Source of the DNA: Funneliformis mosseae
Lineage: Eukaryota; Glomeromycota; Glomeromycetes; Glomerales; Glomeraceae
Assembly (NCBI GenBank): GCA_910592005.1
Contig: CAJVPP010003613.1
Location: forward strand, 1 to 11,206
Length of the DNA stretch: 11,206 nucleotides
Direction of reading: 5' to 3'
Positions 1-7,560 of the stretch are shown here, piece by piece. The position numbers and the translations under genes are program-made. Within the stretch, counting starts at the first letter, position 1; each line of letters opens with the position of its first letter. The notes beneath the pieces are model-generated. The model was not told the origin of the DNA. It searched no databases and worked only from the letters and a program-made list of their open reading frames with translations.

Positions 1-21
1 TAAAATAATATAAAATCAACT

Positions 22-138
22 ATGACAAATATAACAAATATAACAGATATGATAAATATGATAAATATGATAAATATATTCAATTGATCAACGTTGACAA
101 CTTTAACAACTCTGTCAACTTTGTCAACTATGTCAATC
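22..138. repeat. 9-bp tandem repeat array (about 13 units)
   Basis: About thirteen consecutive 9-bp units can be phased from base 22. The first units resemble atgacaaat, ataacaaat and atgataaat (three perfect copies of the last at 49-75). After a short transition at 76-93 the units become ttgacaact, ttaacaact, ctgtcaact, ttgtcaact and atgtcaatc. The loose consensus is WTGWYAAMT. The phase holds across the change of unit type. The array contains the 11-mer tgatcaacgtt at 85-95, which is also the U3 terminus of the Gypsy 5' LTR at 9423-9433 in reverse complement. It may be part of a related LTR or a minisatellite; no gene is seen in it. Confidence 0.8.
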
Positions 139-184
139 ATTTTGATCACATGACTTATCTGTAGCACAGTCACAGATCACGGTT

Positions 185-540
185 TCAATACCATAGGAGA
201 GGTGAAATAATTTCATCTTGATCAATACCTGAGAAAATTTTATATGTATCTGTAAGCCCGAAAGAGGTAAAAACTTGGTTTTTCCTGTATATCAACATAT
301 TTAGGATGAAGAAGATAAATTCTTTAGGAAACTTTAAGTGTTTGAATGTTCTGAATATCATAAAAATATTAACGTAGTCGTAAGCTTTTGACATATCTTA
401 TAAAAGGACCTACAATTCTTTTTGTTAAAAAGAACGTTATTTTTTATATTGTTTAGGATGTATAAGGATTCAAAGGTAGAGCAAAAAGGAAGTCCTGCAA
501 AAATATACCCTTTAAGGATATTGTGTTAGACAAAAACAGT
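185..540 (-). pseudogene. N-terminal part of LINE reverse transcriptase
   Basis: The longest open piece (394-185) carries MSKAYDYVNI, matching the block that holds the first catalytic Asp of non-LTR reverse transcriptases (DMSKAYD type). It continues through FKHLKFPKEFIFFIL and GIDQDEIISPLLW, which corresponds to the GxxQGxxxSP block with the second G replaced by D. Upstream, at about 510-400 in another frame, an AGLPFCSTFES-like segment matches the usual lead-in to this domain. Downstream of SPLLW the frame meets a stop and then unrelated 9-bp repeats, so the FADD/YxDD block, thumb and C-terminus are missing. The truncation is on the 3' side, whereas LINE insertions are usually truncated at the 5' side. 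Confidence 0.85.
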
Positions 541-1639
541 TGAGAGTCACGTATTAATAAGTTTTATAAGGGCTTTTCTTGAGCATTCTAGTAAAGTGAT
601 CGATCTCATATTATTTAGGTCAAATTCTCAGAGTTTAGGTTTCATAATTGGATAAACATAAGCCAAATTTCATCGATGTGAGAGTATTGAAATTGACAAA
701 TAATCACATATTATATACTAAAAAATCTTTTTAGCTAAGGGTTCTAGATGTTTAAGCATTTAAGATTTTGGATAGCCCAAGTGCTCTTTCATCAGTAAGA
801 AAATTAATGATAGAATACTATTCTTTTGCTGAGGGTGGTAACATCAAATTATTGTATATACCAGAATTAATATCTTTAAGTGGGCTGTATAAAGGGAACC
901 ATTTGTCAGAGATGCTTTTCAGTTCATGTATAATACCTGCTACTCTTTGAAAATGATCATTAACTGTTTGTTTAACTAAGTGTTCATCTGTGAGGAAATC
1001 TTGGGTATTTCATAATAACATTTGTCTAATACGATTATTTTTCTTATATAGTTTAATACTGAATCAAGCATATTTTTAGGGTTGCTAGCATATACTTCTA
1101 ACCACTGATCCAAATGTTTCTATATAGAAGCAAGTTTGTGTTCATTCTTGTAGATTTTGGCCTTGCATAAGAGGACATTGAGTAAAAGAACTGTGTCTAA
1201 AAGGAGGAGATCGATAAAATTAAATAGGTAATCTGGATAGAAATGCGCAATGGTAAATGCAAGTGAGTTAGCAATATTGTGAAAATTGTTATATATTTAT
1301 ATCCAATTAATGGGAAACGAATCGCCTTATTTGACTTTGAGAAGTAAATTTTTAAACTTGTATAAGGTTTTTTGGTGTGAGTATAATCTTTTAAGACCAG
1401 GTGACCTTGGATATTTGAATTGTCCTGATGATTTCCTGAGTGGTATGCGTTTTTCTGCTGCTTTAATCAAGAGATCTTGAAAGAAGTCCCAGTATTTGTT
1501 TAGCAAGGAATGCATCCAATATGTTTCTTGGTTGATTGTTTTAGTTTGACTACTATTTAGTAATATATCAAGTTTATTTTCGAATTTACTTCATAGATCC
1601 TCATTCATTTTATCAAAATTGAAGCTGATTTTTCTGGAT

Positions 1640-2390
1640 ATTTTACATTTGTTAAATTTAATGTCTAAAAAATTCATAATTGTAGCAACAACTACATGAT
1701 AATCTGATATATTTGTATCAGACGCAATTATATAGTAATTTTATATATTAAGGGAGAAGTTAGTAGAGATTCAAATATAATTTATTCTGAAAGAGACTTG
1801 ACTCAAAAAATAAGTGGAAAAGTTAATTCTATTTCGATTGTGTTTAATGGTAAAAGAATCAAACAGTAACAATCTATAAAAATCTTTAAAGAGTTTTAGG
1901 CTATTTGTGGGATTATATGTTCGATCTATGTTAGTATTAAAGTCTTTCAGGGTGATCAAGTTAAAATCGTTGATTGTTATTTCATTAATTTATTTGTTAA
2001 GAACCAATTGGATTTCTTTTCTCATTTTAAGATCGGCTGGTGGTAGGTAGTAATTTATAATATAAAGTTTTTATTTATTTATGAATTATAAATCAATATG
2101 AATGACTTGGTCAAGCTTAATGTTATGTTTGTAGACGTGATAAGCAATCTTTTTGTTGAGTATTATCCCTATACCAAATGTGATACATTGTTTAGAGGTT
2201 AAACTAAAAATAATATGAAGAAAGGATGTGATAGGTTAAAAATTTTTTCATGTTGGAATTTAAAGTTAGTTTCTTGAAGACAAATAACATCTAAGTTGTA
2301 TAAAGAATATAATGATAAGAGATGGTGTTGTTTGGAAATGTTAGTAAAAGATTGAATATTGTGAGTTGCAAAGAAGAGTTTAGATACATT
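1640..2390 (-). pseudogene. APE-like endonuclease domain of the LINE
   Basis: The domain would nick chromosomal DNA to prime reverse transcription. Motifs appear in the expected order on the minus strand: ATHNIQSF at the domain start near 2370-2350; LDVICLQETNF at 2293-2262 (the LQET glutamate is a metal ligand in this family); a GIGIILN segment near 2175-2155; INYYLPP near 2055-2035; LKDFNTNID at 1950-1924, matching the GDFN active-site motif with G changed to K; a degraded SRIDYIW-like segment (SFRINYIW) near 1790-1765; and SDTNISDYHV near 1720-1690, matching the terminal SDH motif with the last His replaced by Tyr. Frames change at least twice. The D of the DFN motif and the E of the QET motif are kept, but the altered SD-Y motif and the stops make it inactive. 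Confidence 0.85.
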
Positions 2391-2768
2391 AATAGGATCA
2401 TATTGGAATTATTATTAGGTGGGGAATATATTTTAATATCTGTAGAGACAGTAATCATAAAAATATTTTTAAAATTGGGGAAGACCCTTCAGAGCCTTTT
2501 TTGCTTCTATTTCATAATTAGTGTTGAAGGTATACATTATTGGCATTGTTAATCCTTCACTTAGCCCGTTGAACTTAGAGTAACTATGACTTAATAACAG
2601 GAAGTAACGTATGAGAAACTACTAAGTTACTATGAAATAAGTCCTATCACAATCAACCTTAGATTTATACTTTTAGACAAATAAATAACTTTAACAATTT
2701 ATAAACATGATAAATACAATTGACACGTTGAAGGATTTTTGAATATATGTAGTTTAGTAAGAGATTTC

Positions 2769-2774
2769 TTTATT
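2769..2774 (-). terminator. Polyadenylation signal AATAAA in 3' LTR
   Basis: A perfect AATAAA on the minus strand, about 110 bp downstream of the LTR TATA box. It is kept in the other LTR at the equivalent place. In the 3' LTR this is the copy that would end the element's transcript. Inferred from position and motif only. Confidence 0.5.
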
Positions 2775-2884
2775 GTAAAGATTTGTATTCTTAGCAATCC
2801 TTAACCTTAGATTCTAAGTCTTGAACTCAAACTATTGAATTTACACTATTATCTCTGCCCTTTTGCAAGGACATATTTCTATCC

Positions 2885-2892
2885 TATTTATA
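2885..2892 (-). promoter_or_regulatory. TATA box of the 3' LTR
   Basis: TATAAATA on the minus strand, identical and in the same context in both LTRs. In this copy it would fire outward across the LINE remnant rather than into the element. Confidence 0.5.
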
Positions 2893-3083
2893 CAAAAATA
2901 TAATTATAAGAAATTATTATCTAATGCTAAACTATTTTATAACGATAAGATAAATATAAAAGATAAATTATAATTTAATGATAATACTAATATAATAAAT
3001 AATAATAATAAAATATAAGAATAAAATAAATAAAATAAAAATGTTAACTAAGTTAAAAATGTTAATGATGTTAATAATATTAA

Positions 3084-3650
3084 TCATTTATTAATTTTTG
3101 TGACGCAGTAGGATTGATTTCATATGGTATCAATTTCTTTCTCTAAATTTGCAGCTCCTGCAAAAATTTCATAGGCTTCGTCAACTAAGTCCTTGAATTT
3201 TTGAGATTTAAGATTATAAATTGTCTTCAAAGTTATTTACTTAGTACATCTGATTTATGCGATTTCCAGAGCTTCAAAAAGATAGTAAGTCTTTTTTGAG
3301 GTCTATTGATAATATAAGGTCATTTGGTTTCTAAATTGAGTTCATTCAGCTGAACTTGAAGTTTCTATCTCCATTACTTGTCCAAAATAAAATACATTAG
3401 CTAGGGCTAATATTCTATTTTTTAACCTGGTAGCTCATAATAAAGCTCTATAAGTAGTTTTAACTTTTTGCGCAGTTGAGTCAATCTCCATATAAGGTGG
3501 GAGAATATTGGTATCTGTTAAGATGTTAACAGTTATTAAATCATCTTTAACTTTTTGAAATAAGGTCATCATATTGGAAAATTTTGGGAAATTTTCAAAG
3601 GAATTTGATCCTTTATATAACAATCTGAGGCTTCCAATTTTAGCGATCAT
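3084..3650 (-). pseudogene. Extra 3' reading frame between integrase and 3' LTR, unknown function
   Basis: I do not recognise a function. One frame runs from ATG at 3650 (or from just after the integrase stop at 3677-3675) to a TGA at 3086-3084, about 188 codons without a frameshift, interrupted by six stops (three TGA, two TAA, one TAG). The open part to 3435 reads as a real protein: MIAKIGSLRLLYKG, NMMTLFQKVKDDLITV, ILPPYMEIDSTAQKVKTTYR. After the first stop it continues with RLKNRILALANVFYFGQVME and ends with FKDLVDEAYEIFAGAANLEK. It looks helical, mixed charge, soluble, with no signal peptide or membrane segment, so it does not resemble an envelope protein. It is in the same frame as the integrase C-terminus, so it may be a C-terminal extension of Pol or a separate ORF. 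Its stop codon coincides with the first bases of the 3' LTR. Several TGA stops could be former Trp codons. Confidence 0.72.
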
Positions 3651-3674
3651 GGTAATACTTTAATTGATTTCTAT

Positions 3675-4856
3675 TTACGATGTATGTAACACTCTTTCAT
3701 CTATTTTCTTATCTTATACGATCCATTTATTAAAACTTAATAGATATAGTAGGATCCTTTCCATTTTGGGTTTAGTTTACCAGACTATTGCTTATCTTTA
3801 GCTACATCATAGTAAAGAACTTTATCTTTGATTTCAAATTAAAAAAGATGATTAATTTGTCTATCATGACGATTCTTTTGCTTTTGTTGTGCTATTACAA
3901 TACGATTTCTTGCAATTTCTCTAGTTTGTGATAATTGATCAACCAAATCTTGTAAATGTTTAGATAATGTGATATTTTGATCATTAAGATCGTCTAAGAT
4001 AGTGTTGCAATTCTCTCATGCATAAGATAAAAAGAAGATATTTTAGTGATAGAGTGTTTGCTTATACGATATGCAAACAAAGTTAATACAATTTGTAGAT
4101 TCCAATTATTTAGATCTTGTGCTATTTTTGCCAAAGATTCACACAATATACAGTTAAAATATTCCATTAAACCATTTGTTTGGGAGTAGTAAGGTGTTGA
4201 TAGAAGATGTTTGATTTTGAACTTATTCATCAATTTCTTGATCATTTGATTATTAAAATGGGTTCCTCTATCAGAAAGGATTTTGCAGAACATCTGTGAT
4301 GACAGATTATGTATTCATAAATAAATAAGGCAACCTGTTTCGCAGTAGCTTCAGAAATAGCTTTAGCTTCAGACCATTTAGTGAAATAATTGACTGCTAT
4401 AATGATATGTTTATTTCCATTTAACGTTATAGGAAAAGATCCAACAAAATCTATACCAATTTGATAAAAAGATGCTTAGACTGGTATAGAATATAATTCT
4501 TTGTGTTTCTTTAGTTTTCCTCTTCTTTGACAGCTATCGCAAGAACAAATATATTCTCTAATATTTTCATATAACTGTGGTCAATAATATCATTCTTTAA
4601 TTTTATCGAACATTATATCTACTGCAAAATGTCTAGCAGTTAGATCATTATGCATTATGTAAAGTATAGCTTCCATTTCATATGATTGAATAATTCTAAG
4701 AAGTTTTTGTCAAACATATTTATACAAATAATTATTTTTAATTTCAAAATATCTAGATTGTTTAACTAATTTTTGTTGTTGAGTTAGTGTTAATTTATCT
4801 GATAAGATTTTGTTTTATAAATAATTAAAAAGATGATTATATTGTGTTATATCCAT
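3675..4856 (-). pseudogene. Gypsy integrase (zinc-binding HHCC, DDE core, C-terminal domain)
   Basis: Inserts the cDNA copy into the genome. From ATG 4856, one frame runs to about 4293. It shows the HHCC zinc domain: His in MHNDLTARHF near 4650-4620 (two His), then CDSCQRRGK near 4545-4520 (two Cys). The DDE core follows: first Asp in YQIGIDFVG (about 4470-4440), second Asp in SDRGTHF (about 4275-4255, after a frameshift near 4290), and Glu in TNGLMEYFN (about 4185-4160). After another frameshift near 4000 come QTREIARNRIVIAQQKQK and VLYYDVAKDKQ, then SGKLNPKWKGSYYIY, the GPY/F-like C-terminal module, ending at TAA 3677-3675. All three catalytic residues remain. In-frame stops include TGA where Arg and Trp are expected in RYYWP, and TAG where Trp is expected in KQ-W-SGK. 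Inactive as it stands. Confidence 0.93.
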
Positions 4857-4936
4857 TGTGAGCTGTTTGTCATGCTGCAAATACTTTAGCTTTCATTCAA
4901 ATAAATATATTTTAATAAATATTGAAATAAAAGAGA

Positions 4937-5510
4937 TTAATAAGAAAATGGAGGAGTAATATCTAACATTTCATAAAGTTGAGAGTATGCATTTTCTTGT
5001 TGAACTAAAACTGGTTCTTCTCACCATATGTTATTAACTAAATAAGTTGGTTTTATATCAGGATGAATTTTTCCTCTTTCATATCCTATAATACAATTAT
5101 GAATAATTATGCTATACGATAGATTCTTTTTGCACACTTTACAATAGGTGTGAATATGATGATTTTTGATATCACAGATGAAAGTACATTGAGATTCCCC
5201 TTTAGTAATAGGTTGGTTGGCTATAACTGATTTAATTTTAATGTTTTCACAATATATTTCTTCTATTTCATCCTTTGGACTTTTATATCCAACTGCAGTA
5301 ATTAAAGGTACATTAGAAAATTGTTGAAATAATTGTTCTTCAAATCAAGTTTCTTTATTATCTTTAGTAGAATTATGTTCAGAAGAAATATGCCATTTGT
5401 TCTCTGATTCTTCAGCTTCAACAGTAGTTACCATGAAAACTTCATGTATATTATCTTTATATTTTTGATCAGAATTAATTTGTGAAAGAGCATCAGCATT
5501 AGCATTTAGT
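4937..5510 (-). pseudogene. Cys/His-rich spacer domain between RNase H and integrase
   Basis: One frame runs from the RNase H tail (NADALSQINSD, about 5507-5470) to TAA at 4939-4937, about 190 codons with only two stops, both TGA, at 5347-5345 and 5023-5021. The second follows Trp and may itself be a former Trp. The core at 5188-5093 holds a metal-binding-like pattern: C-x3-C-x4-H-H-x-H-x2-C-x2-C-x10-H-x-C, including KNHHIHTYCKVCKKN. A further Cys lies upstream (IYCENIK). The segment then continues with GKIHPDIKPTYLVNN and QQENAYSQLYEML. It is neither the RNase H fold nor the integrase HHCC domain, which is found separately at about 4650-4520. I do not recognise the family; a zinc-binding role is inferred from residue spacing only. 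Confidence 0.7.
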
Positions 5511-5559
5511 TTTTCAGATCTATGCTTTATTTCAAAATCATATTGTTAGAGTTTCATGA

Positions 5560-5889
5560 TCTATTGTGCTCTCCTTCCTTTGGGAATTTTTGATGTTTGT
5601 AACCATTTAAGAGCTAAATGGTCAGTAATAATAGTAAAAGGTTGTAAGCCTAATAATGGTAAAAATATCTCACAGCCCATACAACTGCTAGGCATTCCTG
5701 ATCAGTTATTCCATAATTTTGCTCAGCTTTATTTATACTTCTGCTAGCATATATTATCACACAATCAAGTCTATTTTCTAATTTTTGAGAGAGAACAGTC
5801 CTAAACCATTTTTAGAATTATCAGTATATAGAATAAAAGGTTTATTAAAGTTTGGATACTATAAAATAGATGCAGTAATTAACTTTTCC
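5560..5889 (-). pseudogene. Gypsy RNase H domain
   Basis: Degrades the RNA strand of the RNA-DNA hybrid during reverse transcription. The minus strand gives FILYTDNSKNGLG (catalytic Asp at 5822-5820), then SINKAEQNYGITDQECLAVV and WAVRYF (Glu in DQECLA, about 5735-5670). A segment near 5640-5610, after a frameshift, retains an ITDHLALKW match with its Asp. It ends with PKGRRAQ, a TAG where Trp is usual, then QYDFEIKHRSEKLNANADAL, the standard end of Gypsy RNase H (about 5585-5485). Several stops and at least two frameshifts. Immediately upstream is the RT connection; downstream the frame continues into the Cys/His-rich spacer. Confidence 0.9.
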
Positions 5890-6910
5890 TATTAAATATC
5901 AAACACTTTTTGTTGAGCATCTGTCTAAGAGAACGGTTCTTTCTTTTTCAACAATTGAGTTAACAGTTTGGCAATTTTTAAAAATTCTAAAACAAATCAT
6001 CGATAATATAAAAATAATTCTAATGCAAACGTTAAACTTGTTAAATTAACTGGAATGGAAAAGCTTTTAACTTTATTAATTTTTGCAGGATCAGGTTGTA
6101 ATCCATTCCTTCCAACCATATGTCTTAAGTACATTATATTAGGTAAACAAAAGTAATACTTTTAAGCTTGATCATTAAATTCATTTGCTTGATCGCTTGA
6201 AATACTTTTCTCAAATGTTAGATATGATTCTCATAAGTTGTTAAGTAAATAATAATATCATCTAAATAAACAGCAATGAATTCATACAAGAATTTTTGGA
6301 GAATATGATTCATTAACCTTTGAAAGGTTGCTGGTGTATTCTTTAGACCAAAAGGCACAACATTGAATTTGTACAGATCAAACTGAAAAATAAAAGCAGT
6401 TTTTTCTTTGTATTTTTCACTCATTTCTACCTGCCAATAGCCACTAGCAAGATCAAGTATAGAAAACCAATTTGCTTCTCTGAATTTCTCTAATAAATCA
6501 TCAATTCTCGGTAGAGGATATATATCACTTTTAGAAATAGAATTTAATTTCTTGTAATCAATGCAGATTCGTTTATCCTCAGTTTTCTTTGCTACTATAA
6601 CTACAGAAGAAGTTCAGGGACTTAATGACTTCCTGATAATTCCATTTTCTTTTATACGCTTAATTTCTTTTTTGAGAAAATTAAGTTTCACTGGATTCTT
6701 ACACTTATAAGCTTCAGTGGTAACTGGATCATAATTATTAGTTAAAATATTATGTTTTACCAAACTAGTTTGTCCAATTTTTATTTAGCTTAAAGCACAT
6801 ATATCCTTGTAATTATCAATTAGTTTTTGAAAGGAAGTTTGTTGTCTGTCGTCTAGAGATCCAACTTGAAGATCATTTTTAAATTTTCCAAATATTTTCT
6901 TTAGAAGTTT
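5890..6910 (-). pseudogene. Gypsy reverse transcriptase and connection domain
   Basis: Copies element RNA to DNA. A nearly open frame runs from about 6905 to 6218, with stops only at 6787-6785 (TAA) and 6616-6614 (TGA, where SPW is usual). It shows GIIRKSLSP, VVIVAKKTEDKRICIDYKKL, DIYPLPRIDDLL, then SILDLASGYWQVEM (catalytic Asp codon 6454-6452), FNVVPFGLKNTPATFQRLMN and VYLDDIIIY (catalytic Asp pair 6262-6257). All three catalytic Asp are kept. After a shift near 6215-6180, the thumb and connection follow: CLPNIMYL, NGLQPDPAKINKVKSF, then a TGA where Arg is usual in YYRxF, and LEFLKIAKLLTQLLKKKEPF. This is the best preserved part of the element and identifies it as Ty3/Gypsy. Confidence 0.95.
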
Positions 6911-7518
6911 TAGCAAGAAATACTATTGGGTTAGGCGCAACCTCTTCCTTAAATGCAAGAGTTAAATAGACAGAGTTTTCTTCATTTCACAAATTGTAGT
7001 TGAGAGATAAAAGATCAGTTTTCTTCTTCCTTTTCTTCTTCACTTTCTTGATTAGCATAATTTGTTTTTTGGATTTTTGGTCTTCTCTACCCTTGAGTAA
7101 GGTTATGTCTTTGATTTGGATATTGTAAAAGTTGACCAATTTTTGCAGAAGAAGATATTTGCAATAAATCTTGCATAACATTATAGAGAGGTATTTGATC
7201 GATTTGAAATGGTCTTTATTTGACTTTCTTCTTTGAAGTAGAGGTAATAATTTGTGAGGTTTTTACTTCCATAAATTCGTCAATAGGTTTTTTGCTTCTC
7301 AAGTTTAATTCTCTTCTAGATTCAGATTATCTTTTTCTTTTCATTTCTAACTATCGAGTAGTTTTTCTATTAGTGGTATAAGGTTTGTTTCATAAAAGAG
7401 TATAGACTTCTTCTTCCTTTACTTCTTCAATTTCTTCTTCTCCACTATCGGTAAAAACTCCAACATAACTAACTTTTCTTTTATCAGATTTTCTTCGATA
7501 TACTAGTTTTTCAGACAT
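6911..7518 (-). pseudogene. Gag-Pol linker region; protease not found
   Basis: After the zinc knuckle the minus strand encodes a basic then acidic linker: SEKLVYRRKSDKRKVSYVG, FTDSGEEEIEEVKEEEVYTL, then IPLYNVMQDLLQISSSAKIG and QLLQYPNQRHNLTQ (about 7190-7090), then an acidic QESEEEKEEEN run near 7040-7020. Within about 60 bases this gives way to NEENSVYLTLAFKEEVAPNP (about 6995-6930), which leads straight into the RT. A Gypsy protease of roughly 100 residues with a D-S/T-G active site and a later ILG-like motif should lie here. The only DSG (in FTDSGEEEI) sits in the charged linker and has no protease-like context. I infer that the protease was deleted or lies in badly decayed sequence. Confidence 0.6.
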
Positions 7519-7560
7519 ACATTCCTTTAAATAATATTCTTTATATTGATAACGATAACA
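7519..7560 (-). other. Degraded CCHC zinc knuckle of Gag
   Basis: The 14-residue block has the exact C-x2-C-x4-H-x4-C length. Only the first and last Cys remain; ligand two is Tyr, ligand three is Tyr, and the conserved Gly before the His is Glu. Each replacement is a single G-to-A or C-to-T change from the expected codon. It would not bind zinc. Confidence 0.72.

Larger units (their letters stand above)
185..2546 (-). pseudogene. LINE-type non-LTR retrotransposon ORF2 remnant (endonuclease + partial reverse transcriptase)
   Basis: This is a decayed coding region read right to left. An ORF2 protein of this type nicks target DNA and copies its own RNA at the nick. The first part is an APE-like endonuclease at about 2390-1640, followed by a divergent linker at about 1640-600 (for example the basic stretch SPGLKRLYSHQKTLYKFKN near 1340-1410), then the start of the reverse transcriptase at about 540-185. 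Many stops and several frameshifts interrupt it, and no single frame stays open beyond about 70 codons. The 5' side abuts the outer edge of a Gypsy LTR at 2547. The RT stops after its SPLLW motif at about 190 and the sequence turns into non-RT repeat DNA, so the catalytic YxDD motif and the 3' UTR are absent. Element type is secure from the motifs; clade is not determined. Confidence 0.87.
2547..3086 (-). repeat. 3' LTR of the Gypsy element
   Basis: This repeat aligns along its whole length with 8906-9433, with roughly 9% substitutions (mostly transitions) and a few short indels, the largest of roughly a dozen bases near 2800. On the minus strand it starts TGATTAAT and ends TTAACA, giving the TG...CA ends typical of LTRs. 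It carries a TATA box (2885-2892) and an AATAAA signal (2774-2769). The U3 end (3086 back to about 3020) consists of 9-bp units such as atgttaact. A short AAT trinucleotide run lies near 2995-3010 and is shared with the other LTR. The outer edge at 2547 touches the LINE remnant. Confidence 0.93.

Noticed and set aside
22..138. CRISPR array
   Set aside because: Units are 9 bp and contiguous with no spacers, and the context is eukaryotic transposon DNA.
768..950. 60-codon plus-strand open frame
   Set aside because: Antisense to the LINE remnant, no recognisable domain, low complexity; a chance frame.
1286..1480. 64-codon plus-strand open frame
   Set aside because: Lies opposite the LINE linker (SPGLKRLYSHQK segment), which is the real coding strand.
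2322..2552. 76-codon plus-strand open frame
   Set aside because: Antisense to the start of the LINE endonuclease and runs into the LTR; hydrophobic by base composition only.
3084..3650. Envelope-like gene after pol
   Set aside because: No signal peptide, no transmembrane segment and no glycoprotein-like Cys pattern are visible.
5556..5747. 63-codon plus-strand open frame
   Set aside because: Antisense to the RNase H domain, whose motifs are on the minus strand.
6987..7181. 64-codon minus-strand open frame in the linker
   Set aside because: The neighbouring frame gives the recognisable IPLYNVMQDLLQISS linker, so this one is a shifted shadow.
7440..7490. FTDSGEEEI as the protease active site
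   Set aside because: The DSG is embedded in an acidic low-complexity linker right after the zinc knuckle, without the hydrophobic strands or later ILG-like motif of a retropepsin.
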